A DNA stretch of 64,000 nt from contig NZ_CDBT01000063.1 in NCBI RefSeq assembly GCF_000819765.1, positions 62,001 to 126,000 of the forward strand, written 5' to 3'. This document shows positions 1 to 8,328 of this stretch, piece by piece. This DNA is from Aeromonas bivalvium. Its GTDB lineage: Bacteria; Pseudomonadota; Gammaproteobacteria; Enterobacterales; Aeromonadaceae. Position 1 is the first letter of the stretch; each line of letters starts with the position of its first letter. Position numbers and translations under genes: made by a program. Under the pieces are notes generated by a model. It ran no database searches. It was given only the letters and a program-made list of their open reading frames with translations, and was not told where the DNA came from.

Positions 1-931
1 CGTCAGCTCGGCGGGGGCGCTGGCCAACCGCTTCAACCAGCTGAGCGAGAGCCTGCTCACCCAGGAGAAGCAGATAGACGATCAGCTCAACGGCAGCGTC
101 AGCCAGGTCAACAGCTACCTGAGCCAGGTGGCCGAGCTCAACAAGCAGATCGGCGATCAGGCCTCCAAGGGGGTCAACACCTCCGTGCTGGAAGATAGCC
201 GGGATCAGGTGATCCGCGAGCTCTCCACCCTGATGGAGGTCAGGGTCAATCGCCAGAGCGATGGCTCGGTGGCCCTCAGTCTGCCCCAGGGCCAACCCCT
301 GGTGCTGGGAGCGAGCAGCAGCACCCTCTCCATCAAGGGGGACACCCTCTCCCTCCATTTCGGGCCCCAGACGTTCGAGGTTCCCCAGCTCGGTGGTGGC
401 ACCCTGGCCGGGATCCTGGCCTATCGGGTCGAGGTACTGCGCCCGACCCGGGACGAACTGGGCCAGATCGCCAGCAAGCTGGCCGATGAGTTCAACGCCA
501 AGCAGATGAACGGCATCGACCTCAATGGCGGTGCGGGCAAGGCGCTGTTCGTCTACGACCCCCTGGATCCCGCCGGTACCCTCAAGCTGGCCGCCGGGTT
601 CAAGGGAGAGGATCTCGCCTTCGCCCAGGCGGGGGGCGGTCAGGGGGACAACCGCAACCTGCAGGCGCTGCTCACCATCAAGGATGGCCAGTATGACGCC
701 TACGGCAGCCTGCTCGGCAAGATGGCGGTACAGAGTGGCCAGGCCAAGGCCGAGCTGGATGCCAATGCGAATCTGGAGCAGCAGCTCTCCCTCAAGCTGA
801 GCAGTGTCAGCGGCGTCAACACGGACGAAGAGGGGGTCAAGGTGATGGCCTATACCAAGGCCTACCAGGCCAATGCCAAGGTGATCAGTACCTCGGATCA
901 ACTCTTCACTTCTCTCCTGAACATGTTCTGA
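1..931 (+). CDS. flgK: Lateral flagellar hook-associated protein 1 (FlgK), C-terminal part
   Basis: FlgK (HAP1) forms the first junction ring between hook and filament. The gene enters from the left edge in frame (codons begin at base 2), so only about the last 309 codons are present. The visible protein has the long polar coiled-coil stretch of FlgK (Q/E/L-rich) and the typical C-terminal heptad helix with VNTDEE, YTKAYQANAKVIST and the ending LFTSLLNMF, which packs in the D0 core. It is followed by flgL and the lateral flagellins, so it belongs to the lateral system. Its last 30 bases and stop are repeated twice more immediately downstream (see repeat entry). An internal GTG at 128 is not a true start. 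Confidence 0.93.
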   Translation, partial: VSSAGALANRFNQLSESLLTQEKQIDDQLNGSVSQVNSYLSQVAELNKQIGDQASKGVNTSVLEDSRDQVIRELSTLMEVRVNRQSDGSVALSLPQGQPLVLGASSSTLSIKGDTLSLHFGPQTFEVPQLGGGTLAGILAYRVEVLRPTRDELGQIASKLADEFNAKQMNGIDLNGGAGKALFVYDPLDPAGTLKLAAGFKGEDLAFAQAGGGQGDNRNLQALLTIKDGQYDAYGSLLGKMAVQSGQAKAELDANANLEQQLSLKLSSVSGVNTDEEGVKVMAYTKAYQANAKVISTSDQLFTSLLNMF

Positions 932-941
932 GGCTAGCTCC

Positions 942-998
942 ATGATTGTCAGCACCTGCCAGTACCAACTCTTCACTTCTCTCCTGAACATGTTCTGA
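942..998 (+). other. 18-codon mini-ORF 1 in the flgK-flgL junction
   Basis: An ATG preceded by TGAGG opens a short frame that begins like FlgL (M-I-V-S-T) and ends like FlgK (YQLFTSLLNMF, stop). It results directly from the 67-bp duplication. Whether it is translated is unknown; the ribosome site is the same as the one used by flgL. Confidence 0.3.
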
Positions 999-1008
999 GG
1001 CTAAGTCC

Positions 1009-1065
1009 ATGAATGTCAGCATCAGCAAATACCCGCTCTTCACCTTTTTCCTGAACATGTTCTGA
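1009..1065 (+). other. 18-codon mini-ORF 2 in the flgK-flgL junction
   Basis: Second copy of the fused start/tail frame: M-N-V-S-I at the front and YPLFTFFLNMF at the end, followed by TGAGG that leads into flgL. It differs from the FlgK tail by S-to-F and L-to-F plus a synonymous change, so it is older or less constrained than copy 1. Confidence 0.3.
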
Positions 1066-1075
1066 GGAATTCTCC

Positions 1076-1975
1076 ATGCGCGTCAGTACCAACCAGATCC
1101 AGCTCAGCATGCTCGGCAACCTGCAACAGGGCTTCGGTGACTATGCCCGGCTCGACCGCCAGATAGCGAGCAACAAGCGGATCCTGCAACCCTCGGACGA
1201 TGCCATCGGCAGCGTGCGCCTGCAGGGGCTGCACAAGGAGCAGACGGCCATGGCCCAGTATCAGAAGAACATCTTCAATGCCAAGAGCCAGCTCTCCCAG
1301 GGGGAGCAGCAGCTCGATACCATGACCAACATGCTGATGCGGTTGCGGGATCTGACCCAGCTGGCGGCCAACGGCAGCATGTCCCCCGATGACAGGGCCG
1401 CGGTGGCCAGCGAGCTGGCGGTGATCAAGGATGGTCTGCTGGATCTGGCCAATGGCCGCAACGAGAGCGGCTCCAGCCTGTTCGCCGGCAGCCAGGTCGA
1501 CAAGACCGCCATCGTCAAGGATGCCGGCGGCAACTACCAGTATCAGGGGGACGCCCTGGTGCGGGAGGTGGTGGTGGCCAAGGGGGTGACGGTGGGCATC
1601 AATCACACCGCCGACAGCCTCTTCATCCAGGGCGGCGACTTCTTCAAGCAGCTGGACGATCTGGTGACCCTGCTGGAGACCTCGACCGGCGATGTCAACG
1701 CCGAGGCGGGGGCCATGCTGGATCGCAGTCAGCACCTGCAAGACGAGATCAGCCAGATGGTGAGCGGCATAGGGGCCCGCATCAACCTGCTCGACCAGAT
1801 AGACGAAGGCCATGCCGAGAAGACCCTCTATAGCAAGGAAGTGAGCAATCAGATAGAGTCCCTCGACTATGCCGAGGCGGTGACCAAGCAGGCCCATGTG
1901 CTGATGGCGCTGCAGGTGCAGCAGCAGGCCTTTGCCAAGGTCAATGGCCTCAGCCTGTTCAACTACATTCCCTGA
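1076..1975 (+). CDS. flgL: Lateral flagellar hook-associated protein 3 (FlgL)
   Basis: FlgL (HAP3) is the second hook-filament junction protein, secreted through the flagellar export apparatus. The 299-residue product starts MRVSTNQIQLSMLGNLQQG and has the flagellin-like N-terminal D0/D1 helices (NKRILQPSDDAIGSVRLQGL near residues 34-53) and a C-terminal helix with LDYAEAVTKQAHVLMALQ before FNYIP. The length matches the family (about 300-400). The start is the third ATG of the triplicated junction, the only one leading into a long frame, with TGAGG ahead of it. It sits 144 bp after the flgK stop, against the few bases usual in flgKL pairs, because of the duplications. Confidence 0.95.
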   Translation: MRVSTNQIQLSMLGNLQQGFGDYARLDRQIASNKRILQPSDDAIGSVRLQGLHKEQTAMAQYQKNIFNAKSQLSQGEQQLDTMTNMLMRLRDLTQLAANGSMSPDDRAAVASELAVIKDGLLDLANGRNESGSSLFAGSQVDKTAIVKDAGGNYQYQGDALVREVVVAKGVTVGINHTADSLFIQGGDFFKQLDDLVTLLETSTGDVNAEAGAMLDRSQHLQDEISQMVSGIGARINLLDQIDEGHAEKTLYSKEVSNQIESLDYAEAVTKQAHVLMALQVQQQAFAKVNGLSLFNYIP

Positions 1976-1993
1976 CACCAGTAAGGACCCAAG

Positions 1994-2998
1994 ATGCAGA
2001 TCCAGCAGACCCGACCGGGCGCAGTGGCCGAGGCCCCTGCCCAGCTCAAGTTGCGCGGACAGTCATCGGTCCAGGGCAAGGGCAAGGCGCGCCAGCAGGG
2101 GGCCATGGAGCGTCAGCCCAATGTGGCGCGCCTGGAGCGCTGGGCGTTGATCGGAACGGCCCAGCAGCGCATCGCCCATGCCCAGGGGGGCGAGCAGGCC
2201 CTCAGCCAGGTGTGGGGCGAGCTCAAGCGGCTGGAGCGCCAGCTCTCCCAGACCACCAGCGCCGGCGGTGAGATAGTGCAGCGCCTGCGCGCCCTCGAGG
2301 AGCGTCTGACCGGGGCGAACGCCCCTCTCACCGACGAACTCAAACCCAGGCTGCTTGGCAAGGACGACAGCCGGGTGCGCTATGGGGCCGAGCATCTGGA
2401 ACTGCTGACCGCCAAGCCCACGGCCGAACGACTGGTACTGGCCTTTCCCGTCAGCAACAGCGCGGTGGAAGTCATGATTCCGGCCGGTGCCCAGGGCCAG
2501 GAAGTGATCAGCCGGCTCGACACCGCCCTGGCCAGGGAGCAGATCCAGGCCAGGCTGAACGAGCAGGGCAAGCTGGAGCTGAGTCTGCCACAGGCGCACA
2601 AACGCAAGCTGGACGAACCCGTGCTCATCAGCGGCGAGGGGATCCGCATCCCGGCGGGCAACCCTGTGCCGGTGCGGTTCAAGCAGCAGCCAGGCCAGCT
2701 CGGTCTGCTGGGGGAGGGGCTTGGTCGCGGCGAGATCCGCCAGGAGCAGCGTCGCCTGCACAAGCTGCTCGGCGAGATAGAGCAGTCGGTGCGCGAGCTC
2801 AAGCAATTTCGCCAGAAGATGGTGCAGCAGCTCGATCGGGTCAAATCCCGCAGCCAGAGCCTCAAGCTGGAGGAACTCGAGCAGCTGCAGGGCCGACTCA
2901 ATGCCCAGCTCAAGGAGGGGGGATTCGCCGGCACCATGGCGGGCCTGCTGGCCCAGGCCAATGTCTCCCGCCAGAACGTGGTGGCCCTGCTGGCCTGA
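1994..2998 (+). CDS. Uncharacterised lateral-flagellar-locus protein with flagellin-IN-like motif
   Basis: I do not recognise a named family for this 334-residue protein. It lies 18 bp after flgL with a ribosome site AAGGAC, so it is probably cotranscribed with flgKL. There is no signal peptide or membrane segment. Residues about 60-110 and 245-315 are Q/E/K/L-rich and likely coiled coil. The middle (about 150-205; VEVMIPAGAQGQEVISRLD, later LNEQGKLELSL) resembles the hook-IN motif found in flagellins and FliD, where a beta strand, a helix and a strand follow one another. I infer a secreted or chaperone-type accessory of the lateral filament. Function is unproven. Confidence 0.7.
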   Translation: MQIQQTRPGAVAEAPAQLKLRGQSSVQGKGKARQQGAMERQPNVARLERWALIGTAQQRIAHAQGGEQALSQVWGELKRLERQLSQTTSAGGEIVQRLRALEERLTGANAPLTDELKPRLLGKDDSRVRYGAEHLELLTAKPTAERLVLAFPVSNSAVEVMIPAGAQGQEVISRLDTALAREQIQARLNEQGKLELSLPQAHKRKLDEPVLISGEGIRIPAGNPVPVRFKQQPGQLGLLGEGLGRGEIRQEQRRLHKLLGEIEQSVRELKQFRQKMVQQLDRVKSRSQSLKLEELEQLQGRLNAQLKEGGFAGTMAGLLAQANVSRQNVVALLA

Positions 2999-3022
2999 TC
3001 CCTCGTGCGTCCGCTGATCCCA

Positions 3023-3056
3023 CAACACCCCGTGACCCGGGGTGTTGTCGTTTTCG
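3023..3056 (+). terminator. Terminator after the flgKL operon
   Basis: Perfect 11-bp stem ACAACACCCCG / CGGGGTGTTGT with a 5-nt loop, followed by CGTTTTC. It lies 25 bp past the stop of the uncharacterised gene and between convergent genes. Confidence 0.8.
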
Positions 3057-3065
3057 GCCCCCGGG

Positions 3066-4238
3066 TCAGCCCGTCTTGAGCAAGGCGTAGAGGGTGAGAT
3101 CGCTGGCGAGACCCGATGCCTCCAACCCCTGCTCCAGGGTGCTCAGGAAGCTGGCGTTGTGCTGGCGAACCGTGTGATAGCTGTAGAAGAGATCCGTCAC
3201 ATCCCCCTCGGTCAGGGGCGCATCCCCCATTGCCAGCAGGCACAGATAGCTGCGCAGCAGGAAGTAGTCCGCGATCAGCAGGCGATAGGCCAGCTGCGGG
3301 CTCTGCTCCTTGGCGGGGAACTGGTTGTGATAGACGTAATAGAGCAGGTGATTCTGCTGGATATGGGGGCGCTCTGCCAGGAAGGGGGCGACCCGCTCGT
3401 GCCAGCACTGGTGCAGGCTGGCGAGCTTTGCCTCATCGAATTCTCCTTCCAGCACCCGGTTGATGGTCTCCAGGCAGCGGGTCATGGTCGCGCGCCCGCG
3501 CCGCTGCTGGTTCTGGTTGTTGAGCATCAGCAGATGGGTGAGGGTGCGCAGCGCCCACCACTGGATCTTGCCGATGAAGGGGAGCTGGGCGAACGCCGTG
3601 GCGAGCTGGCCCTGCTCTATCATGGGCACCATCTGCGCGAGGAAGGTCTGGTTCGATACCTTGCTCTCATCCCTGTGGATCAGCATGCCGATGAGCCAGA
3701 GCCGCTCCTCCACCGTCATGGCGTCCGCCAGCAACACATCGATGCTCAACATGTGCAGTGAGGCCAGGGCAGGGGGAATGCCCCCGGGCTTGCCCTTGCC
3801 GGTGAAGGGGACCGCCTCCATCGCCATGGCCTGGGGGTCGAGCAGCACCCGGCGGCTCACCTCCGGGCAGGAGAGCACCAGGCTGCGCCTGTGTTGCTCG
3901 CCAAACTGGCTTTGCAGCCTGGGGTAGCTCTTGCAGGTCTGGCTGAGGGCCTCGGGGCCCGCCTGCTTGTGGACATTGCACAGCCCGACACCGTCGAGAA
4001 AGGGGCAGGCCCCCGCCTCGTTCATGCGGATGGTGCCCCAGTGACCATCGGATTTTTTCACCTTCTGGATATGCTGTTTGGCCGTGCTCTGGATGAGTTG
4101 GTCAGGGTGGCTGACGTAGTGGCGATAGGTCTGCTTGTCGATGGAAATGGTCCAGCCATGGCAGCAGTTGTCCTCGCATCGATCGCCGATACATTGAAAT
4201 TGCTGGTAATACCTGGGGGTCAGCAGGGTGTGGGCCAT
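3066..4238 (-). CDS. fliB: Flagellin lysine-N-methylase FliB
   Basis: FliB methylates surface lysines of flagellin; in Salmonella the gene sits beside fliC. The 390-residue protein shows the family's cysteine pattern: CIGDRCEDNCCHGW near the N-terminus (residues 16-29) and ACPFLDGVGLCNVHK followed by TCKSYPR (about residues 93-125), proposed in the literature to hold a metal/Fe-S cluster. The start has AAGGAG six bases upstream. It is transcribed away from lafA1, sharing a 231-bp divergent region, so its likely substrates are LafA1 and LafA2. In A. hydrophila AH-3, as I recall, this place is taken by maf-5 (a glycosylation factor), so the modification gene may differ between strains. Confidence 0.85.
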   Translation of the reverse strand: MAHTLLTPRYYQQFQCIGDRCEDNCCHGWTISIDKQTYRHYVSHPDQLIQSTAKQHIQKVKKSDGHWGTIRMNEAGACPFLDGVGLCNVHKQAGPEALSQTCKSYPRLQSQFGEQHRRSLVLSCPEVSRRVLLDPQAMAMEAVPFTGKGKPGGIPPALASLHMLSIDVLLADAMTVEERLWLIGMLIHRDESKVSNQTFLAQMVPMIEQGQLATAFAQLPFIGKIQWWALRTLTHLLMLNNQNQQRRGRATMTRCLETINRVLEGEFDEAKLASLHQCWHERVAPFLAERPHIQQNHLLYYVYHNQFPAKEQSPQLAYRLLIADYFLLRSYLCLLAMGDAPLTEGDVTDLFYSYHTVRQHNASFLSTLEQGLEASGLASDLTLYALLKTG

Positions 4239-4469
4239 CTTTTCTCCTTGGGCAGCGTGGACCTCATGGTCGAGCGGGTGGCTGCCCGCGTCGATCTCCG
4301 TGGTCCCGGCACTGCAAGAAGGGTGCCCGAAGTGACGAGGGGCGGCGACAGGGGCGACGGAAAATTTTAAAAAAGAGCGATCGCCATTTCATTTTCCCCG
4401 CTGGGCGGTCGCTCTTGAGTGGAGTCAACCAATCAGCTGCCCGGCAGCATCTCACTCGAGGAAACGACC
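4239..4469 (+). promoter_or_regulatory. fliB/lafA1 divergent region with 13-bp inverted repeat in the lafA1 leader
   Basis: A near-perfect 13-bp inverted repeat (AAGAGCGATCGCC at 4373-4385; GGCGGTCGCTCTT at 4404-4416, one G-T pair) lies 53 bp before the lafA1 ATG. It is preceded by the AT-rich run AAAATTTTAAAAAA. It could be a leader stem-loop or an operator. The ribosome site is CGAGGAAA. I found no convincing sigma-28 promoter match. The right arm contains CCGCTG(GG)CGGTCGC (4398-4412), which recurs before lafA2 as CCGCTGCGGTCGC (5469-5481). Confidence 0.5.
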
Positions 4470-5330
4470 ATGGGTCTGTCCATTCATACCAACTTCGCCT
4501 CTCTGACCACTCAGAGCCAGCTGAACACCACCAACAAGATGCTGGGCACCGCCATGCAGCGTCTGGGTACCGGTCTGCGCATCAACTCCGCCGCCGACGA
4601 CGCCGCCGGTCTGCAGATGGCTACCCGCCTGCAGGCCCAGTCCAACGGCCAGAAAGTGGGCATGCGCAACGCCCAGGATGCCGTCTCCATGATGCAGACC
4701 GGCGAAGGTGCCATGGACGAGATGACCAATATCGTCCAGCGCATGAAGGACCTGGCCACCCAGGGCGCCAACGGCACCACCAGCACCGAAGACTACAAAG
4801 CCCTGGACGCTGAGTTTAAGGAACTGAGCAAAGAGCTGACCAACATTGTTGATAACACCACCTTTGGTGGTCAGAAGTTGCTGAAGGGCGGTGCGTTTGA
4901 GGTTGCTGGTGGCGTTACCTTCCAAATCGGTGCATCCAGCACTGAAAAGCTGACGGTGGATGTGGAAGCCGCCATGAAGGATCTGACCGGCACTGCAGGA
5001 GCTAATGGTATTGCGGACGCTGATATTGTCGCTGGTATAGGTGATCAAACCAAAGCCAGTGACGCGATTACTGCCACAACCAACCTGCTTGATCAAATTG
5101 GTTCTGTCCGTTCCTCCTTCGGTGCCAATATCAACCGTCTGGAGCACACGGTGAACAACCTCTCCAACATGAAGGAGAACACCGACATGGCGAACGGTCG
5201 CATCATGGATGCCGACTTCGCCCAGGAGACCACCAACATGACCAAGAACCAGATGCTGATGCAGGCTGGCATGTCCGTGCTCTCCAACTCCAACCAGATG
5301 ACCGGCATGGTGACCTCCCTGCTGCGTTGA
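4470..5330 (+). CDS. lafA1: Lateral flagellin LafA1
   Basis: Filament subunit, 286 residues, short for a flagellin: conserved N-terminal D0/D1 ([38 protein letters not shown]) and C-terminal D1/D0 ([36 protein letters not shown]) enclose a small variable centre (about residues 110-205). The start at 4470 is chosen by the flagellin consensus and the CGAGGAAA site; an in-frame ATG at 4419 would add 17 unlikely residues. Both ends are almost identical in DNA to lafA2, whereas the centre is diverged and visibly more AT-rich. It probably carries FliB-modified lysines. A strong terminator follows. Confidence 0.95.
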   Translation: MGLSIHTNFASLTTQSQLNTTNKMLGTAMQRLGTGLRINSAADDAAGLQMATRLQAQSNGQKVGMRNAQDAVSMMQTGEGAMDEMTNIVQRMKDLATQGANGTTSTEDYKALDAEFKELSKELTNIVDNTTFGGQKLLKGGAFEVAGGVTFQIGASSTEKLTVDVEAAMKDLTGTAGANGIADADIVAGIGDQTKASDAITATTNLLDQIGSVRSSFGANINRLEHTVNNLSNMKENTDMANGRIMDADFAQETTNMTKNQMLMQAGMSVLSNSNQMTGMVTSLLR

Positions 5331-5337
5331 TGGCCAT

Positions 5338-5367
5338 GGCACTCATCCCCTGGATGAGTGCCTTTTT
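5338..5367 (+). terminator. lafA1 terminator
   Basis: 11-bp stem GGCACTCATCC / GGATGAGTGCC with a 3-nt loop followed by TTTTT, 7 bp after the lafA1 stop. It makes lafA1 a separate transcript from lafA2. Confidence 0.9.
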
Positions 5368-5503
5368 CCGCTTCCCCCCTCCCGCCCGGTTCCGCTTTTC
5401 CCGCATTTTTTCAGTAATTCATTCAAGTCTTGCAGCGCAGCTGTCGCTTCTCTTCTTCGTACGGTTATCCGCTGCGGTCGCAGCCTTCTTCGAGGAATAG
5501 ATC

Positions 5504-6370
5504 ATGGGTTTGTCCATTCATACCAACTTCGCTTCTCTGACCACTCAGAGCCAGCTCAACACCACCAACAAGATGCTGGGCACCGCCATGCAGCGCCTGG
5601 GCACCGGTCTGCGCATCAACTCCGCCGCCGACGACGCCGCCGGTCTGCAGATGGCTACCCGCCTGCAGGCCCAGTCCAACGGCCAGAAAGTGGGCATGCG
5701 CAACGCCCAGGATGCCGTCTCCATGATGCAGACCGCCGAAGGGGCCATGGATGAGATGACCAACATCGTCCAGCGCATGAAGGATCTGGCCACCCAGGCA
5801 GCCAACGGCACCACCAGTACAGAGGACTACACTGCCTTGAACGCCGAGTTCGGCGAGCTGGCCAAAGAGCTGACCAATATCACAGACAACACCACCTTCG
5901 GTGGCCAGTCTCTGCTGAAAAAAGGGGCTGGCAACTTCGAGCAGGGCGCCGTCAAGTTCCAGATCGGTGGCACCGCTGCCGAGACCCTGAGCGTCGATAT
6001 CTCCGCCGACCTGAAGAAGGTGACCGGTACCACCGGCGGTTCCGGTCTGGACGGCACAGCAGTGAAGGGGGGCGGTATCGCGACCCAGGCAACTGCTAAT
6101 GCCGCCATCACCGAGATGGATACCTTCCTGAAAGACATCGGTAGCGCCCGTTCCTCCTTCGGTGCCAATATCAACCGTCTGGAGCACACGGTGAACAACC
6201 TCTCCAACATGAAAGAGAACACCGACATGGCGAACGGCCGCATCATGGATGCCGACTTCGCCCAGGAGACCACCAACATGACCAAGAACCAGATGCTGAT
6301 GCAGGCTGGCATGTCCGTGCTCTCCAACTCCAACCAGATGACCGGCATGGTGACCTCCCTGCTGCGTTGA
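5504..6370 (+). CDS. lafA2: Lateral flagellin LafA2
   Basis: Second lateral flagellin, 288 residues, with the same N- and C-terminal polymerisation domains as LafA1 and a different centre (about residues 105-210). Outside the centre the two genes match almost base for base, which points to recent duplication or continuing gene conversion. The ribosome site is CGAGGAAT; the leader carries a CCGCTGCGGTCGC element shared with lafA1. Terminators on both sides suggest monocistronic transcription. Two nearly identical flagellins are typical of Aeromonas lateral systems. Confidence 0.95.
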   Translation: MGLSIHTNFASLTTQSQLNTTNKMLGTAMQRLGTGLRINSAADDAAGLQMATRLQAQSNGQKVGMRNAQDAVSMMQTAEGAMDEMTNIVQRMKDLATQAANGTTSTEDYTALNAEFGELAKELTNITDNTTFGGQSLLKKGAGNFEQGAVKFQIGGTAAETLSVDISADLKKVTGTTGGSGLDGTAVKGGGIATQATANAAITEMDTFLKDIGSARSSFGANINRLEHTVNNLSNMKENTDMANGRIMDADFAQETTNMTKNQMLMQAGMSVLSNSNQMTGMVTSLLR

Positions 6371-6379
6371 TGGTGATGG

Positions 6380-6408
6380 CAGGCTGCCCCCTTGGGCAGC
6401 CTGTTCTT
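6380..6408 (+). terminator. lafA2 terminator
   Basis: 10-bp stem CAGGCTGCCC / GGGCAGCCTG with a 4-nt loop followed by TTCTTATT. The T-tract is imperfect, so some readthrough is possible. A second inverted repeat (ATGGGAAA 6420-6427; TTTCCCAT 6442-6449) lies between this and lafB and might be an operator. Confidence 0.7.
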
Positions 6409-6488
6409 ATTGCCTGTCCATGGGAAAGCAGACGCCTGTGTTTTCCCATCGACATGCCGGATGAACCTAGTCTCAAGGGTGTAGCAAG

Positions 6489-7772
6489 ATGCAGATAGAT
6501 CCCTCCTCCATGGCCTCCCAGCTGATCGCCGCCGAGCGTCAGAACATGGATGCCCTGCTCAATCGCCAGATGGCGAGCGTCAAGGCACAGCAGACGGCGC
6601 TGAGCACGCTCAATACCAAGCTCTCCACCTTCCAGACCATGCTCAAGGACTTGAACAAGGCCTCCACCCTGCAAGCCCAGAAGGCCACCCTGTCCCAGGA
6701 GGGCTTCATGACGGTGACCAGCAACGGCAAGGCGAGCTCGGGGCAATACAGCTTCTTCGTCGAGCAGCTGGCCCAGGCCCACCAGCTGGGGGTGCAGGTC
6801 GACAGCGACACGGATCCCCTGCCGGCGAGCGGCACCCTCTCCCTGGCGGTGAAGGGCAAGACCCTGAACGTGGACCTGGCCGCCCTGCCGGCGGGGGCGA
6901 CCGTCAAGGATCTGGTCTCCCACATCAACAACGCCACGGACAACCCCGGGGTCAAGGCGACCCTGGTGCGCACCGATGGCAAGGTCAACCTGGTGCTGAC
7001 CGGCAAGGAGACAGGGGAAGAGAACGCCATCAGCCTGAGCTACAGCGGCGATCCGGCCAGTGCCTTCGCCACCGCCCTGGCGGCCCGCACCGACATCACC
7101 AGGGCGCAGGATGCCAAGTTGCGGATGGGGGGAGACAGCCCGCTCACCATCACCTCGGCCAGCAACAAGCTGGAGAATGTGGTCGATGGCCTCACGTTGG
7201 AGCTGACCAAGGTCCAGGCGGCCGGGGATCCTCCCATGCAGGTCACCATAGGGCAGGATACCGAGGCCGTGACCGGCTCCCTCAAGCAGTTTGTCGACAG
7301 CTACAACGAGCTGGTGGGGGAGCTGGCCAAGATGACCGCCAGCGATCCCAAGTCACCGGGCGCCCTGGCCTCTGACAGTGGGGTGCGCGGTCTCAAGAGC
7401 CTGCTGGCCGCCAAGGTGCGGGATCTGCCCAATGGCCTGACCCTGCACAATCTGGGGATCAAGACCGACAAGGAAGGCAAGCTCTCCTTCAACGAGACCG
7501 ACTTCAACAAGGCGCTGGAGAAGGATCCCGAGCTGCTTGGCAAGGCGCTGATGGGGGATGATGGCCTGCTCAAGCGGATGAGCAACGCCATGGATCCCTA
7601 TACCAGGCGGGACGGGGTGCTCAAGGGGCGCAAGACGGGTCTGGAGAACAACCAGCGCCGGCTGGACGAGCGGATGGAGGCGCTGGATCGTCGCATGGAA
7701 TCCGCGTATAAGCGCTACCTCAATCAATTCACCACCATGAATCAGATGATGCAGACCATGGGTTCCCTGTGA
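6489..7772 (+). CDS. lafB: Lateral filament cap protein FliD (LafB)
   Basis: FliD caps the growing filament and folds exported flagellin. The 427-residue product has the FliD N-terminus (IDPSSMASQLIAAERQNMDALL), an IN-type repeat near residues 115-165 (LNVDLAALPAGATVKDLVSHINNA), and the C-terminal domain with YNELVGEL, FNETDFNKAL and a coiled coil ending RYLNQFTTMNQMMQTMGSL. The length is normal for the family. It begins the run lafB-C-X-E-F-S-T-U, all on this strand with short gaps or overlaps. Confidence 0.95.
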   Translation: MQIDPSSMASQLIAAERQNMDALLNRQMASVKAQQTALSTLNTKLSTFQTMLKDLNKASTLQAQKATLSQEGFMTVTSNGKASSGQYSFFVEQLAQAHQLGVQVDSDTDPLPASGTLSLAVKGKTLNVDLAALPAGATVKDLVSHINNATDNPGVKATLVRTDGKVNLVLTGKETGEENAISLSYSGDPASAFATALAARTDITRAQDAKLRMGGDSPLTITSASNKLENVVDGLTLELTKVQAAGDPPMQVTIGQDTEAVTGSLKQFVDSYNELVGELAKMTASDPKSPGALASDSGVRGLKSLLAAKVRDLPNGLTLHNLGIKTDKEGKLSFNETDFNKALEKDPELLGKALMGDDGLLKRMSNAMDPYTRRDGVLKGRKTGLENNQRRLDERMEALDRRMESAYKRYLNQFTTMNQMMQTMGSL

Positions 7773-7811
7773 GTCGATGTTCGCGTTTTACCCTGAATAA
7801 GCGAGTCTTCC

Positions 7812-8204
7812 ATGTTTGAACACCAAGATGGCTATGATGCCTACCAATTTGCCGCGACGCAGGCCAAGGCCGCCAGTGCCGACCCCCATCAGCTGGTGCT
7901 GATGCTGATGGATGGCCTGCTCGACGAGATGGCGCGGGCCGAGGGCCATATCCAGGTCAAGCAGTACGAGCGCAAGGGGCAGGCCATCAACAAGTGCCTG
8001 CAGATCCTCGGCGGCCTCGACAGCGCTCTGGACATGGAGAAGGGAGGGGAGCTGGCCGCCAATCTGCACCGTCTCTATGACTACTGCGGTCAGCGCCTGT
8101 TCGAGATCAGCGTCAGCAATGACCTGGCGGGCTTTGCCGAGGTGCGCCGCATCCTGCTCGAGCTCAAGGATGGCTGGGAAGCCATGGCGGTCAACAAGGG
8201 GTGA
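7812..8204 (+). CDS. lafC: Flagellin export chaperone FliS (LafC)
   Basis: FliS binds the C-terminus of unpolymerised flagellin in the cytoplasm and delivers it to the export gate. The 130-residue protein has the family pattern: YQ.....ASPHQLV-like segment (SADPHQLVLMLMDGLLDEM), the INKCLQILGGL helix and LYDYCGQRLFE. It lies 39 bp after lafB. A 124-bp gap follows before lafX, containing an AT-rich stretch (about 8250-8280) in which I see no clear promoter. Confidence 0.93.
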   Translation: MFEHQDGYDAYQFAATQAKAASADPHQLVLMLMDGLLDEMARAEGHIQVKQYERKGQAINKCLQILGGLDSALDMEKGGELAANLHRLYDYCGQRLFEISVSNDLAGFAEVRRILLELKDGWEAMAVNKG

Positions 8205-8328
8205 AGCGGGCGGAAGCTGCGCTTCCCAGATACCCGCTGGCCATGACCCAATACATTGATAATTCATCATTATTTTATGGCCCACTCCTTGCTAGTGGCT
8301 ATGCAGTACCACTCTTGAGGCCCTTGCC

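Larger units (their letters stand above)
902..1102 (+). repeat. Triplicated flgK-stop/flgL-start junction, 67-bp period
   Basis: Three tandem units begin at 902, 969 and 1036, each exactly 67 bp apart. Each unit contains the flgK tail (ending CTGAACATGTTCTGAGG), a spacer with a TGAGG ribosome site overlapping the stop, and an ATG followed by a GTCAGnAnC segment like the 5' end of flgL (ATGs at 942, 1009 and 1076). The first unit holds the real flgK stop, the third the real flgL start. The middle pieces are diverged copies. Because 67 is not a multiple of three, each copy is read in a different frame. Confidence 0.9.

Noticed and set aside
4239-4469. Sigma-28 promoter before lafA1
   Set aside because: No pair resembling TAAA and GCCGATAA at proper spacing was found by eye; a weight-matrix scan would be needed.
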